Source: Pseudochelatococcus sp047501465
GTDB lineage: Bacteria; Pseudomonadota; Alphaproteobacteria; Rhizobiales; Beijerinckiaceae
Assembly (NCBI RefSeq): GCF_047501465.1
Contig: NZ_JAZDRL010000002.1
Location: forward strand, 1,116,001-1,180,000
Direction: 5' to 3'
DNA: 64,000 nucleotides
In this document: positions 16,670-24,001 of the stretch, one piece after another
Layout of the letters: each line of letters starts with the position of its first letter
Numbering within the stretch: position 1 is the first letter of the stretch
Program-made: the position numbers and the translations under genes
Notes under the pieces: model-generated
What the model saw: only the letters and a program-made list of their open reading frames with translations
Databases searched by the model: none
Told to the model about the DNA's origin: nothing

Positions 16670-18880
16670 ATGACCGCCAAAGAGCCGACCATCACCCCGG
16701 AACTCGTCGCCGGCCATGGCCTGACGCCCGAAGAATATAACCGTTTCACCGATTTGATCGGCCGCGAGCCGACCTTTACCGAACTTGGTATCGTCTCCGC
16801 GATGTGGAATGAGCATTGCTCGTACAAGTCATCGCGCTTGCACCTGAAAGGCTTGCCGACAAAGGCGCCGTGGGTGATCCAGGGGCCGGGCGAAAACGCT
16901 GGTGTTATCGATATCGGTGATGGATTGGCGTGTGTGTTCAAGATGGAGAGCCACAACCACCCGTCATTCATTGAGCCTTATCAGGGCGCGACCACGGGTG
17001 TTGGTGGCATTCTGCGAGACGTGTTCACCATGGGCGCACGGCCAGTAGCAGCGCTGAACTCATTGCGCTTTGGCGCGCCGGAGCATCCACGCACACGGCA
17101 TCTGGTTGCGGGCGTTGTGGCCGGCGTGGGGGGCTATGGCAATTCGTTTGGTGTGCCAACAGTTGCGGGATCCGTGGGGTTCCATACGCGTTATGACGGC
17201 AACATCCTTGTTAACGCGATGGCGGTTGGCATTGCGCGCACGGATAGCATTTTCTATGCAGCTGCAGCGGGTGTGGGCAATCCTATTGTTTACCTTGGCT
17301 CCAAGACGGGGCGTGATGGTATTCATGGTTCAACTATGGCTTCGGCGGAGTTTGATGAGAACTCTGGCGAAAAGCGGCCAACGGTGCAGGTTGGCGATCC
17401 TTTTGCGGAAAAGCTTTTGCTGGAAGCATGCCTTGAGCTGATGCAAACTGGCAGTGTCATCGCCATTCAGGATATGGGGGCGGCTGGCCTTACGTGTTCC
17501 GCAGTGGAGATGGGTGCGAAGGGTGGCCTTGGTGTCGAGCTTGATCTCGATGCTGTGCCTTGCCGTGAAGAGGGCATGACTGCTTACGAGATGATGCTCT
17601 CTGAAAGCCAGGAACGCATGCTGATGGTGCTTGATCCCGCCAAGCAGGCTGAGGCCGAGGCGATATTCCGCAAGTGGGGGCTCGATTTTGCTGTTGTCGG
17701 CCACACTACGGATACGCTGCGGTTTGTTGTGCGCCATCAAGGCGAGGTGAAGGCTGATCTGCCAATTCGTGAGCTTGGTGATGAAGCGCCACTCTATGAT
17801 CGCCCCTGGAATGAACCAAAGGGGCAAGCTGTACTGAATGCCGCGTCTGTTGCGGCACCAGTTTCCAATGGCGAGGCGCTGCGTCGTGTGCTTGCCACTC
17901 CGGATATGGCTTCAAAACGTTGGGTTTGGGAGCAGTATGACCATTTGATCCTTGGCAATACCGTGCAGATGCCAGGGGGCGATGCTGCTATTGTGCGCAT
18001 TGAAGATGGGCCGAAAGGTCTTGCACTTACCACGGACGTAACGCCTCGCTACTGCGAGGCCGATCCGGTTGAGGGTGGTCGGCAGGCTGTTGCCGAGACA
18101 TGGCGTAATATTACAGCTGTTGGCGGTAAGCCATTGGCTATTACAGATAATCTTAACTTCGGTAATCCTGAGAAGCCCGATGTTATGGGTCAGTTTGTTG
18201 GCTGTCTGCGGGGGATTTCAGAGGCTTGCATCGCGCTTGATTTCCCGATCGTCTCGGGCAACGTGTCACTTTATAATGAAACGCAGGGCCGTTCCATTCT
18301 GCCGACGCCGACAATTGGTGGCGTGGGGTTGGTGGATGATGTTAATGTCCATGCTACGCTTGCCTTTAAAAATGCAGGTGAGGTAATTTTGCTTGTTGGC
18401 GAGACAGCTGGCTGGCTTGGGCAGTCGATTTATCTGCGCGATATCGTGGGGCGCGAAGAGGGCGCACCGCCGCCGGTCGATCTTGCGGTTGAGAAGCGCA
18501 ATGGCGATTTCGTGCGAGGGCTGATCCTTGATCAACGTGTCACAGCTGTGCATGACTTGTCGGATGGCGGCTTGCTGGTTGGTATTGCCGAGATGGCTAT
18601 GGCCTCAGGTATCGGCGCTGCATTGAAGGCTGCACCTGCTGATGTTGCTGCACATGCCTACTGGTTCGGTGAGGATCAGGCGCGTTACCTGATGACAGCG
18701 ACTGAGACCGAAGCTGCAGCTATTGAAATACAGGCCCAGAAGGCTGGCGTTCCAGTTGCGCGCTTGGGCACAACGGGTGGTGCTGTATTGCAGCTTGCGG
18801 GCGAAGAGGCCATATCAGTGCAAGATCTGCGCAGCCAACACGAATCATGGCTGCCGAACTACATGAGCAAAGCTAAATAA
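16670..18880 (+). CDS. purL: FGAM synthase large subunit PurL
   Basis: A 736-residue small-type PurL, the ATP-dependent synthase that converts FGAR to FGAM using ammonia from PurQ. It has the duplicated AIR-synthase-like layout. Signatures include GREPTFTELGIVSAMWNEHC, FKMESHNHPSFIEPYQGA, GGILRDVFTMGARP, GDAAIVRIEDG, DNLNFGNPEKPDVMGQF and VHDLSDGGLLVGIAEMA. The length is typical of organisms with separate PurS and PurQ. The ATG at 16670 gives MTAKEPTITPELVAGHGLTP, the usual start; an earlier in-frame codon adds nine residues unlike the family. It is followed closely by bolA and grxD. Confidence 0.95.
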   Translation: MTAKEPTITPELVAGHGLTPEEYNRFTDLIGREPTFTELGIVSAMWNEHCSYKSSRLHLKGLPTKAPWVIQGPGENAGVIDIGDGLACVFKMESHNHPSFIEPYQGATTGVGGILRDVFTMGARPVAALNSLRFGAPEHPRTRHLVAGVVAGVGGYGNSFGVPTVAGSVGFHTRYDGNILVNAMAVGIARTDSIFYAAAAGVGNPIVYLGSKTGRDGIHGSTMASAEFDENSGEKRPTVQVGDPFAEKLLLEACLELMQTGSVIAIQDMGAAGLTCSAVEMGAKGGLGVELDLDAVPCREEGMTAYEMMLSESQERMLMVLDPAKQAEAEAIFRKWGLDFAVVGHTTDTLRFVVRHQGEVKADLPIRELGDEAPLYDRPWNEPKGQAVLNAASVAAPVSNGEALRRVLATPDMASKRWVWEQYDHLILGNTVQMPGGDAAIVRIEDGPKGLALTTDVTPRYCEADPVEGGRQAVAETWRNITAVGGKPLAITDNLNFGNPEKPDVMGQFVGCLRGISEACIALDFPIVSGNVSLYNETQGRSILPTPTIGGVGLVDDVNVHATLAFKNAGEVILLVGETAGWLGQSIYLRDIVGREEGAPPPVDLAVEKRNGDFVRGLILDQRVTAVHDLSDGGLLVGIAEMAMASGIGAALKAAPADVAAHAYWFGEDQARYLMTATETEAAAIEIQAQKAGVPVARLGTTGGAVLQLAGEEAISVQDLRSQHESWLPNYMSKAK

Positions 18881-18907
18881 CATTCTGAAAAGAGGGTGAA
18901 ATCGAAT

Positions 18908-19144
18908 ATGGCAATGGAAGCGGCAGAGATTGAGGCGCTTATCAAAGCAGCGATTCCGGATGCCGAAGTCGAGATCAGCGATCTTGCGGGCGATGGTGAT
19001 CATTACGCGGCGACTGTGATTGCGCCGTCTTTTGCAGGCAAAAGCCGCGTTCAGCAGCATCAGCTCGTCTATGCAGCGCTGCAAGGCCGGATGGGCGGTG
19101 AATTGCATGCGCTGGCTTTAACCACAGCGGCGCAGCAAGATTAA
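18908..19144 (+). CDS. BolA-family protein
   Basis: A 78-residue protein. It starts MAMEAAEIEALIKAAIPDAE and has SDLAGDGDHYAATVIAPSFA, then the family core SRVQQHQLVYAALQGRMGGE with LHALALTT. BolA proteins form [2Fe-2S]-bridged complexes with monothiol glutaredoxins, and the next gene is exactly such a glutaredoxin, so the pair very probably works together in iron sensing or cluster delivery. The start could be the GTG at 18896, which would include MKSN. A decayed copy of the dispersed repeat begins at its stop codon. Confidence 0.92.
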   Translation: MAMEAAEIEALIKAAIPDAEVEISDLAGDGDHYAATVIAPSFAGKSRVQQHQLVYAALQGRMGGELHALALTTAAQQD

Positions 19145-19202
19145 GATGATGCGCTGATCTAGGCGTTATAGCGGCTCACCTAAACGCATTCTTTGCGCCT
19201 GA
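19142..19202 (+). repeat. dispersed intergenic repeat, degraded copy F
   Basis: A short region starting at the bolA stop holds GATGCGCTGATCT and later GGCTCACCTAAACGCATTC. Their order and spacing match the ends of the fuller copies with the middle deleted. The match is weaker than in the other copies. Confidence 0.45.
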
Positions 19203-19243
19203 TAGCCAAGCGAATTACTGCATTAAAACAAGGAAAGTTTACT

Positions 19244-19576
19244 ATGTCTGACGTGCTTGCATTGATCGACAACGAGGTCAAATCCAACGATGTCGTGCTT
19301 TTCATGAAGGGCACGCCGGATTTTCCCATGTGCGGCTTCTCCGGACAAGTGGTGAAGATCCTTGATTATGTTGGCGTGCCTTATAAAAGCATCAATGTGC
19401 TGGAGAACGACGAGATTCGTCAGGGCATCAAGGACTACGCAAATTGGCCGACGATTCCGCAGCTTTACATCAAAGGCGAATTTATCGGCGGTTGCGATAT
19501 CGTGCGTGAGCTTTTCCAGGAAGGCGAGCTGAAGAAGATTATTGCTAATCACGGTATTGAGATGGCCGCTGAGTAA
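19244..19576 (+). CDS. grxD: monothiol glutaredoxin (Grx4/GrxD type)
   Basis: A 110-residue glutaredoxin with the single-Cys CGFS active site in PDFPMCGFSGQVVKIL (Cys at about 30), followed by ANWPTIPQLYIKGEFIGGCD, the glutathione-binding TVP-like and GG motifs. CGFS glutaredoxins carry [2Fe-2S] clusters and pair with BolA, the preceding gene. The ATG at 19244 is preferred because AGGA lies nine bases upstream and the family starts with MSDV-like sequences. A strong hairpin follows. Confidence 0.95.
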   Translation: MSDVLALIDNEVKSNDVVLFMKGTPDFPMCGFSGQVVKILDYVGVPYKSINVLENDEIRQGIKDYANWPTIPQLYIKGEFIGGCDIVRELFQEGELKKIIANHGIEMAAE

Positions 19577-19590
19577 CCATTCCATCAAAT

Positions 19591-19613
19591 CCAAAAGCGA
19601 ATATCGCTTTTGG
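19591..19613 (+). terminator. terminator-like hairpin after grxD
   Basis: Perfect 10-bp arms CCAAAAGCGA and TCGCTTTTGG with a 3-base loop lie 15 bases after the stop. It also fits the AAAAGCG hairpin family seen at 31.5 and 40.8 kb, so it may be a repeat unit that serves as a terminator. Confidence 0.6.
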
Positions 19614-19677
19614 GTTACATGTGATGTGCAAACAAAAGTTAAAGTAAAATAGCAATTCAGACTGAATGCATTTTGCT

Positions 19678-20313
19678 TTAGCCACCAATCGCCGCACGTA
19701 CTAGTGCTACGGCGTCATCAGAAGACCATTCGGCTGCGCCGGCAAGATGCCCCAAAGCGCAGCCGTTGTTGTCTATAAGGATGGTTGTGGGCATGCCGAA
19801 GGCTTTACCGTCTGAACGCAGCGTCTGAAAAATCCTGGCTTTTGGATCGCTATACGGTGTGAGACGGTCGATGCCGTTATCCTTAAGCCATTGCATGGCT
19901 TTCTCTGGATCCCGCGTATCGATATTGACAGCAACCACCTCAAAAGCATCACTCCCGAGCTTTTCTTGCAGCGCATTGAGTGCGGGCATTTCTGCCCGAC
20001 AAGGCACGCACCACGTCGCCCACAGGTTAAGCAATACCGTGCGCCCCTTGAAATCCGCCAACGAGAGGGGCTTGCCGTCTGATGACAGGAAGGCGAGTTC
20101 CGAAAGCGGGGTTGCGCGCGGCTCAATCTGCATAGCAGCGACCTCGCCGGTGGCGAGGGGCTTAATCGCTGCCAGAGTTTCCGCAGACATCTGGCATGCC
20201 CCCGTGTCGGTGTCCGCGCTCCATTGGGTGCGAAGCGCGATCACGCTACCGAGAATGCCAATTGCAAGTGCACCGAGAATAGCCACGCGACGGGACGGAA
20301 AAACCATTTTCAT
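19678..20313 (-). CDS. tlpA: TlpA-family thiol:disulfide oxidoreductase
   Basis: A 211-residue protein. Residues about 8-27 form a membrane anchor (RVAILGALAIGILGSVIALR). The periplasmic thioredoxin-like domain has WATWCVPCRAEMPAL with the redox Cys pair at about 102 and 105, then VVAVNIDTRDPEKAMQWL and the cis-Pro loop FGMPTTILID. TlpA proteins reduce periplasmic disulfides for cytochrome oxidase copper sites or cytochrome c maturation. It is divergent from the LptM-like gene and lysA. In Rhizobiales this gene is usually followed on the other strand by argH, which is missing here. Confidence 0.9.
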   Translation of the reverse strand: MKMVFPSRRVAILGALAIGILGSVIALRTQWSADTDTGACQMSAETLAAIKPLATGEVAAMQIEPRATPLSELAFLSSDGKPLSLADFKGRTVLLNLWATWCVPCRAEMPALNALQEKLGSDAFEVVAVNIDTRDPEKAMQWLKDNGIDRLTPYSDPKARIFQTLRSDGKAFGMPTTILIDNNGCALGHLAGAAEWSSDDAVALVRAAIGG

Positions 20314-20580
20314 CCTGAACCAAGTTTAGGCATCAGTCGGAAAAGCCGTTCCGTCGTGATGCTCATTAAATTTGAAGCGTTACAGCGTGTTTTGATTTGC
20401 ACGTCAAGGAACCCCTGGTTACATGGCGACGCTGTCTTGTCGGCAAAATAAGCATTTATGCGCTAATCTCAACCAGTCATGGCGTCGCGGTGGAAAGCGC
20501 GTGAATGAGAATGCCGGGTTGTATAAAAGGGGCTCGAATTGTTGCGGTAATTCGTTATAGTGCCCTCGCTTTCTGGAGGT

Positions 20581-20841
20581 ATGCCCTTGTCCTGTTCTCA
20601 TTCTCAGTCTTTCCCGCAATTATTTCGCTCTGCGCTTGTCCGCGTGGTCCTTATCGCGACCGTCTGCGTCACGGTGGCAGGGTGTGGGCGACGGGGGGCG
20701 CTGGAATATCCCGTTGATCCGAACGATCAACAGGTTCGTGATTCGGGTCTGCGCTTACATTCATCTGGCCGCGAGGGCCAGAAAGTGATCCGCGGCTATG
20801 TGACCCCGGATACGAAATTCGTCCTTGATCCGCTGCTCTGA
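20581..20841 (+). CDS. lptM: LptM-like small lipoprotein
   Basis: A protein of about 85 residues with a lipoprotein signal (FRSALVRVVLIATVCVTVAG, then the lipobox Cys) followed by GRRGALEYPVDPN. A Cys followed by Gly, basic residues, then L-x-x-P is the mark of the LptM/YifL family, which binds the LptD-LptE lipopolysaccharide translocon in E. coli. It sits just before lysA, its usual place. The start is unclear. GGAGGT directly abuts the ATG at 20581, which is too close; the same site is ideally spaced for an in-frame TTG at 20587; a GTG lies at 20560. All three give the same mature protein. Confidence 0.8.
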   Translation: MPLSCSHSQSFPQLFRSALVRVVLIATVCVTVAGCGRRGALEYPVDPNDQQVRDSGLRLHSSGREGQKVIRGYVTPDTKFVLDPLL

Positions 20842-20855
20842 CCGGTATCGCCAGT

Positions 20856-22124
20856 ATGCACCACTTTTCTTACGTTGACGGTCTAATGCAGGCCGAGGAT
20901 GTCGATCTTACGGCGCTTGCCGAGAAGGTTGGCACACCATTCTATTGCTATTCAAGCGCAACGATCGCGCGCCATTATCGCGTTTTCGCCGATGCCTTTG
21001 CCGATGTTCCATCGTTGGTATGCTTTGCGGTAAAAGCCAACTCCAACCAGGCGGTCATTGCGACGCTCGCACGTCAAGGGGCGGGGGTTGATATCGTTTC
21101 CGAGGGCGAGTTGCGTCGTGCGCTTGCTGCTGGCGTGCCCGGCGAGCGGATCGTGTTTTCCGGTGTGGCGAAGACGCGCGAGGAAATGGCGGCCGGCCTT
21201 CGCGCGGGCATTCTATGCTTCAATGTTGAATCCGAGCCCGAGCTTGATGCGCTTTCTGAAGTAGCGGTATCGCTGGGCGTCACAGCGCCAATTTCTGTGC
21301 GTGTGAACCCGGATGTTGATGCGCGCACACACGCCAAGATTTCGACCGGTAAGTCCGAAAACAAGTTCGGCATTCCGCTGTCGCTCGCCCGCAGCGTCTA
21401 TGCGCATGCGGCGAAATTGCCGGGAATTGCGATCACTGGCGTCGATATGCACATCGGCAGCCAGATTACGGATCTTGCTCCTTTCGATAACGCGACCGCT
21501 CTGATTGTCGAGCTGGCGCGCGATTTGATGGCGCAGGGGCATAAGCTCAAGCATATCGATTTAGGTGGCGGGTTGGGCATTCCCTATCACGAGGATGCCG
21601 AACCACCACCGCTTCCGTCTGCTTATGCCGAGATTGTGAAGGGGCACACGCGCGGGCTGGGGCTCAAACTTGTATTTGAAGTTGGCCGCATGATCGTTGG
21701 TAACGCTGGCGTTATGGTGACAAAGGTCATCTACGTGAAGCGAGGCGAGGGCCGGAATTTCATCATCGTCGATGCTGGCATGAATGATCTGATACGCCCC
21801 ACACTTTATGAGGCCTATCATGCGGTAAAGCCTGTGCGTGAGGCGGCACCGGATGCGCCGCGTATTGTTGCTGATGTGGTGGGGCCGGTATGTGAAAGCG
21901 GCGATTACCTGGCGCTGCAACGTTCGCTGCCTGAGGTGAAAGCTGGCGATCTGCTGGCTGTGATGACGGCTGGTGCTTATGGCGCGACGCAGTCCAACAC
22001 CTATAATAGTCGGCTGCTCATCCCTGAAGTGCTGGTAAAAGGCGCAGACGCTGCTGTGGTGCGTCCACGCCCAAGCTATGAAGACTTAATTGGTCTTGAT
22101 CGAGTGCCAAACTGGCTTGATTAA
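20856..22124 (+). CDS. lysA: diaminopimelate decarboxylase
   Basis: A 422-residue PLP enzyme that makes L-lysine from meso-diaminopimelate. The PLP lysine is in VCFAVKANSNQAVI (about residue 60). Other signatures are GVDIVSEGELRRALAAGV, VRVNPDVDARTHAKISTGKS, IDLGGGLGIPY, VFEVGRMIVGNAG and the C-terminal GPVCESGDYLA with AYGATQSNTYNSR. It is 14 bases after the lipoprotein gene and is probably cotranscribed with it. Its stop overlaps that of the convergent hemF by 4 bases, so no separate terminator fits between them. Confidence 0.95.
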   Translation: MHHFSYVDGLMQAEDVDLTALAEKVGTPFYCYSSATIARHYRVFADAFADVPSLVCFAVKANSNQAVIATLARQGAGVDIVSEGELRRALAAGVPGERIVFSGVAKTREEMAAGLRAGILCFNVESEPELDALSEVAVSLGVTAPISVRVNPDVDARTHAKISTGKSENKFGIPLSLARSVYAHAAKLPGIAITGVDMHIGSQITDLAPFDNATALIVELARDLMAQGHKLKHIDLGGGLGIPYHEDAEPPPLPSAYAEIVKGHTRGLGLKLVFEVGRMIVGNAGVMVTKVIYVKRGEGRNFIIVDAGMNDLIRPTLYEAYHAVKPVREAAPDAPRIVADVVGPVCESGDYLALQRSLPEVKAGDLLAVMTAGAYGATQSNTYNSRLLIPEVLVKGADAAVVRPRPSYEDLIGLDRVPNWLD

Positions 22125-23017
22125 GGCCAGCGAACCCTTGGTGGCAACGATGAGAGGATTGATTTCACGTTGCCGCCCGTCTTGAGGCCAAAGATCGTGC
22201 CGCGATCGTGGAGCAGGTTGAACTCGGCATAGCGTCCGCGCCGTACTTCCTGTTCGATTACGTCAGCTTCTGTCCACGGCTTGGCGACGTTAGCACGCAC
22301 AATGGCCGGGTAGATGGCACGGAAGGCCTCGCCTACGTCCTGTGTAAAGGTAAAATCGGCCTCGAAATCATCCGTCCAGTGGTGATCATAGAAAATGCCG
22401 CCAATGCCCCGTGGCTCGTTACGGTGGGGAAGGTGGAAGTAGGTGTCGCACCATTCCTTGTATTTATCATAAGGCGCAACCGCAGCGTGATTGTCGCAAG
22501 CCTTTCGCATGGCGGCGTGGAAGTTGATTGAGTCGGCATCGGTCTGGTTGCGTCGACGATCGAGCACCGGCGTTAGGTCTGCGCCACCTCCGAACCATGC
22601 TCGCGTGGTGACAACCATGCGCGTATTCATGTGGACGGTGGGAACGTTTGGATTCCATGGATGCGCAATCAGTGAAATACCTGATGCCCAAAAGCGGGGA
22701 TCTTCTGATGCGCCCGGTATTTGCGAGCGAAACTCAGGCGAGAACTCGCCGTGAACTGTCGAGACATGTACGCCGACTTTTTCCAGTACGCGCCCATGCA
22801 TCATCGACATCATGCCGCCGCCGCCCGAGGTGCCATCTGCGTTTGTGCGCTCCCATGGCTCACGAACAAAGCGGCCCGGTTTGTCATTATCCGCGAAGAA
22901 TGGCCCCGTCGCCTCATCCTCCAACGCCTCGAAATCAGCCAGAATCCGGTCACGCAGGGTTGAGAACCACAGCGAGGCGCGCGTTTTCAGGTCGTCAAGG
23001 TTTTCGGGAAGGGCCAT
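22121..23017 (-). CDS. hemF: aerobic coproporphyrinogen III oxidase
   Basis: A 298-residue oxygen-dependent enzyme that decarboxylates two propionates of coproporphyrinogen III in haem synthesis. Signatures are PWERTNADGTSGGGGMMSMM, EKVGVHVSTVHGEFS, PNVPTVHMNTRMVVT, TWFGGGADLTP-like (here AWFGGGADLTP) and RGIGGIFYDHHW. AAAGGA lies about nine bases before the ATG. It is convergent with lysA and divergent from trmL, with repeat copy B between the starts. Aerobic growth is implied. Confidence 0.95.
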   Translation of the reverse strand: MALPENLDDLKTRASLWFSTLRDRILADFEALEDEATGPFFADNDKPGRFVREPWERTNADGTSGGGGMMSMMHGRVLEKVGVHVSTVHGEFSPEFRSQIPGASEDPRFWASGISLIAHPWNPNVPTVHMNTRMVVTTRAWFGGGADLTPVLDRRRNQTDADSINFHAAMRKACDNHAAVAPYDKYKEWCDTYFHLPHRNEPRGIGGIFYDHHWTDDFEADFTFTQDVGEAFRAIYPAIVRANVAKPWTEADVIEQEVRRGRYAEFNLLHDRGTIFGLKTGGNVKSILSSLPPRVRWP

Positions 23018-23113
23018 GGGGAAATATCCTTTAATGCAGAAAACAATAGAGGCGTTGACGTATTCGTGATTAAGCGATCATTTGCATTGCGTACAGGCGC
23101 AATCTGACGCACC

Positions 23114-23260
23114 CGGATGTGGCGATCTTTACGCCATAATGGCCTGCAAATGGCAGTGCTCTCCGCTTCCAATGCTCACGTACATTTAATACGCTCCATG
23201 CCGGTTCTTGAGCGTTACCATTTTCGGCTCGTCCTGACATGAATCTTAATGCATCCTTTT
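23114..23260 (+). repeat. dispersed intergenic repeat, copy B
   Basis: Contains ATAATGGCCTGCAAATGGCA, then GCTCTCCGCTTCC, GCTCACGTAC, CCGGTTCTTGAGCG, TACCATTTTCGGCTCGTCC and TTAATGCATCC in the same order as copy D near 30.2 kb. This is the only copy not placed at a stop codon; it lies between the divergent hemF and trmL genes. Confidence 0.85.
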
Positions 23261-23411
23261 GAGACCCCAAATTCGATGTTACAAAAATAAAGTGTGTGTT
23301 CTTGTCTGCGCGATTTGATGCGCAAATATTTACAGACGCAACCCGATGCAAATTGCGATATAGGGCGTGTCGTGGCTCTTTCGACGGTTGTAAGTATCTA
23401 GTGGTGAGTGA

Positions 23412-23912
23412 ATGAGTAGCGATAGTCCTTTGTTGCGGTTGGCGCTTTATCAGCCGGATATTCCGCAAAACACTGGCACCATGCTGCGGTTATGTGCATG
23501 TCTTGGTATCGCGGCTGAAATTATTGAGCCTGCCGGTTTTCCGGTATCGGATCGTGCGTTTCGGCGGGCGGGTATGGACTATCTTGATGATGTTTCAATC
23601 AGCCGTCATGATTCCTGGCGTAAGTTTGAGGAATGGCGTGCGTCCGTGGGTAGCCCGAGACTGGTGCTGACCTCAACGCGAGCGCCGGTTGCGCATACCA
23701 GTTTCAATTTTCAGCCCGGTGATATCATTATGGTTGGGCGTGAATCGGCAGGTGTGCCGGAAGAAGTGCACGCCAAGGCTGATGCTCGGGTGATCGTGCC
23801 TTTAAGGCCTGGAATGCGCTCCATCAATGTAGCTGTGACGGCAGCCATGGTGCTGGGTGAGGCGCTGCGCCAGCTTGATGGCTTCCCGATCACATCTGTT
23901 GTGAACGGCTAA
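23412..23912 (+). CDS. trmL: tRNA (cytidine(34)-2'-O)-methyltransferase
   Basis: A 166-residue SPOUT methyltransferase. The N-terminal motif is RLALYQPDIPQNTGTMLRLC and the C-terminal knot motifs are DIIMVGRESAGVPEEVH and VPLRPGMRSINVAVTAAMV. TrmL methylates the wobble ribose of certain leucine tRNAs. Length and motifs are normal. It stands before the TIGR02302 gene with a 90-base gap. Confidence 0.93.
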   Translation: MSSDSPLLRLALYQPDIPQNTGTMLRLCACLGIAAEIIEPAGFPVSDRAFRRAGMDYLDDVSISRHDSWRKFEEWRASVGSPRLVLTSTRAPVAHTSFNFQPGDIIMVGRESAGVPEEVHAKADARVIVPLRPGMRSINVAVTAAMVLGEALRQLDGFPITSVVNG

Positions 23913-24001
23913 ATCCGTAACTATGCGTGCGCTTGCCAAACCAGCGTGCTAGCGTTCTTGATCGGACAGAGCGTAAGCACCAATTCGATTAACGTAACAA
24001 G

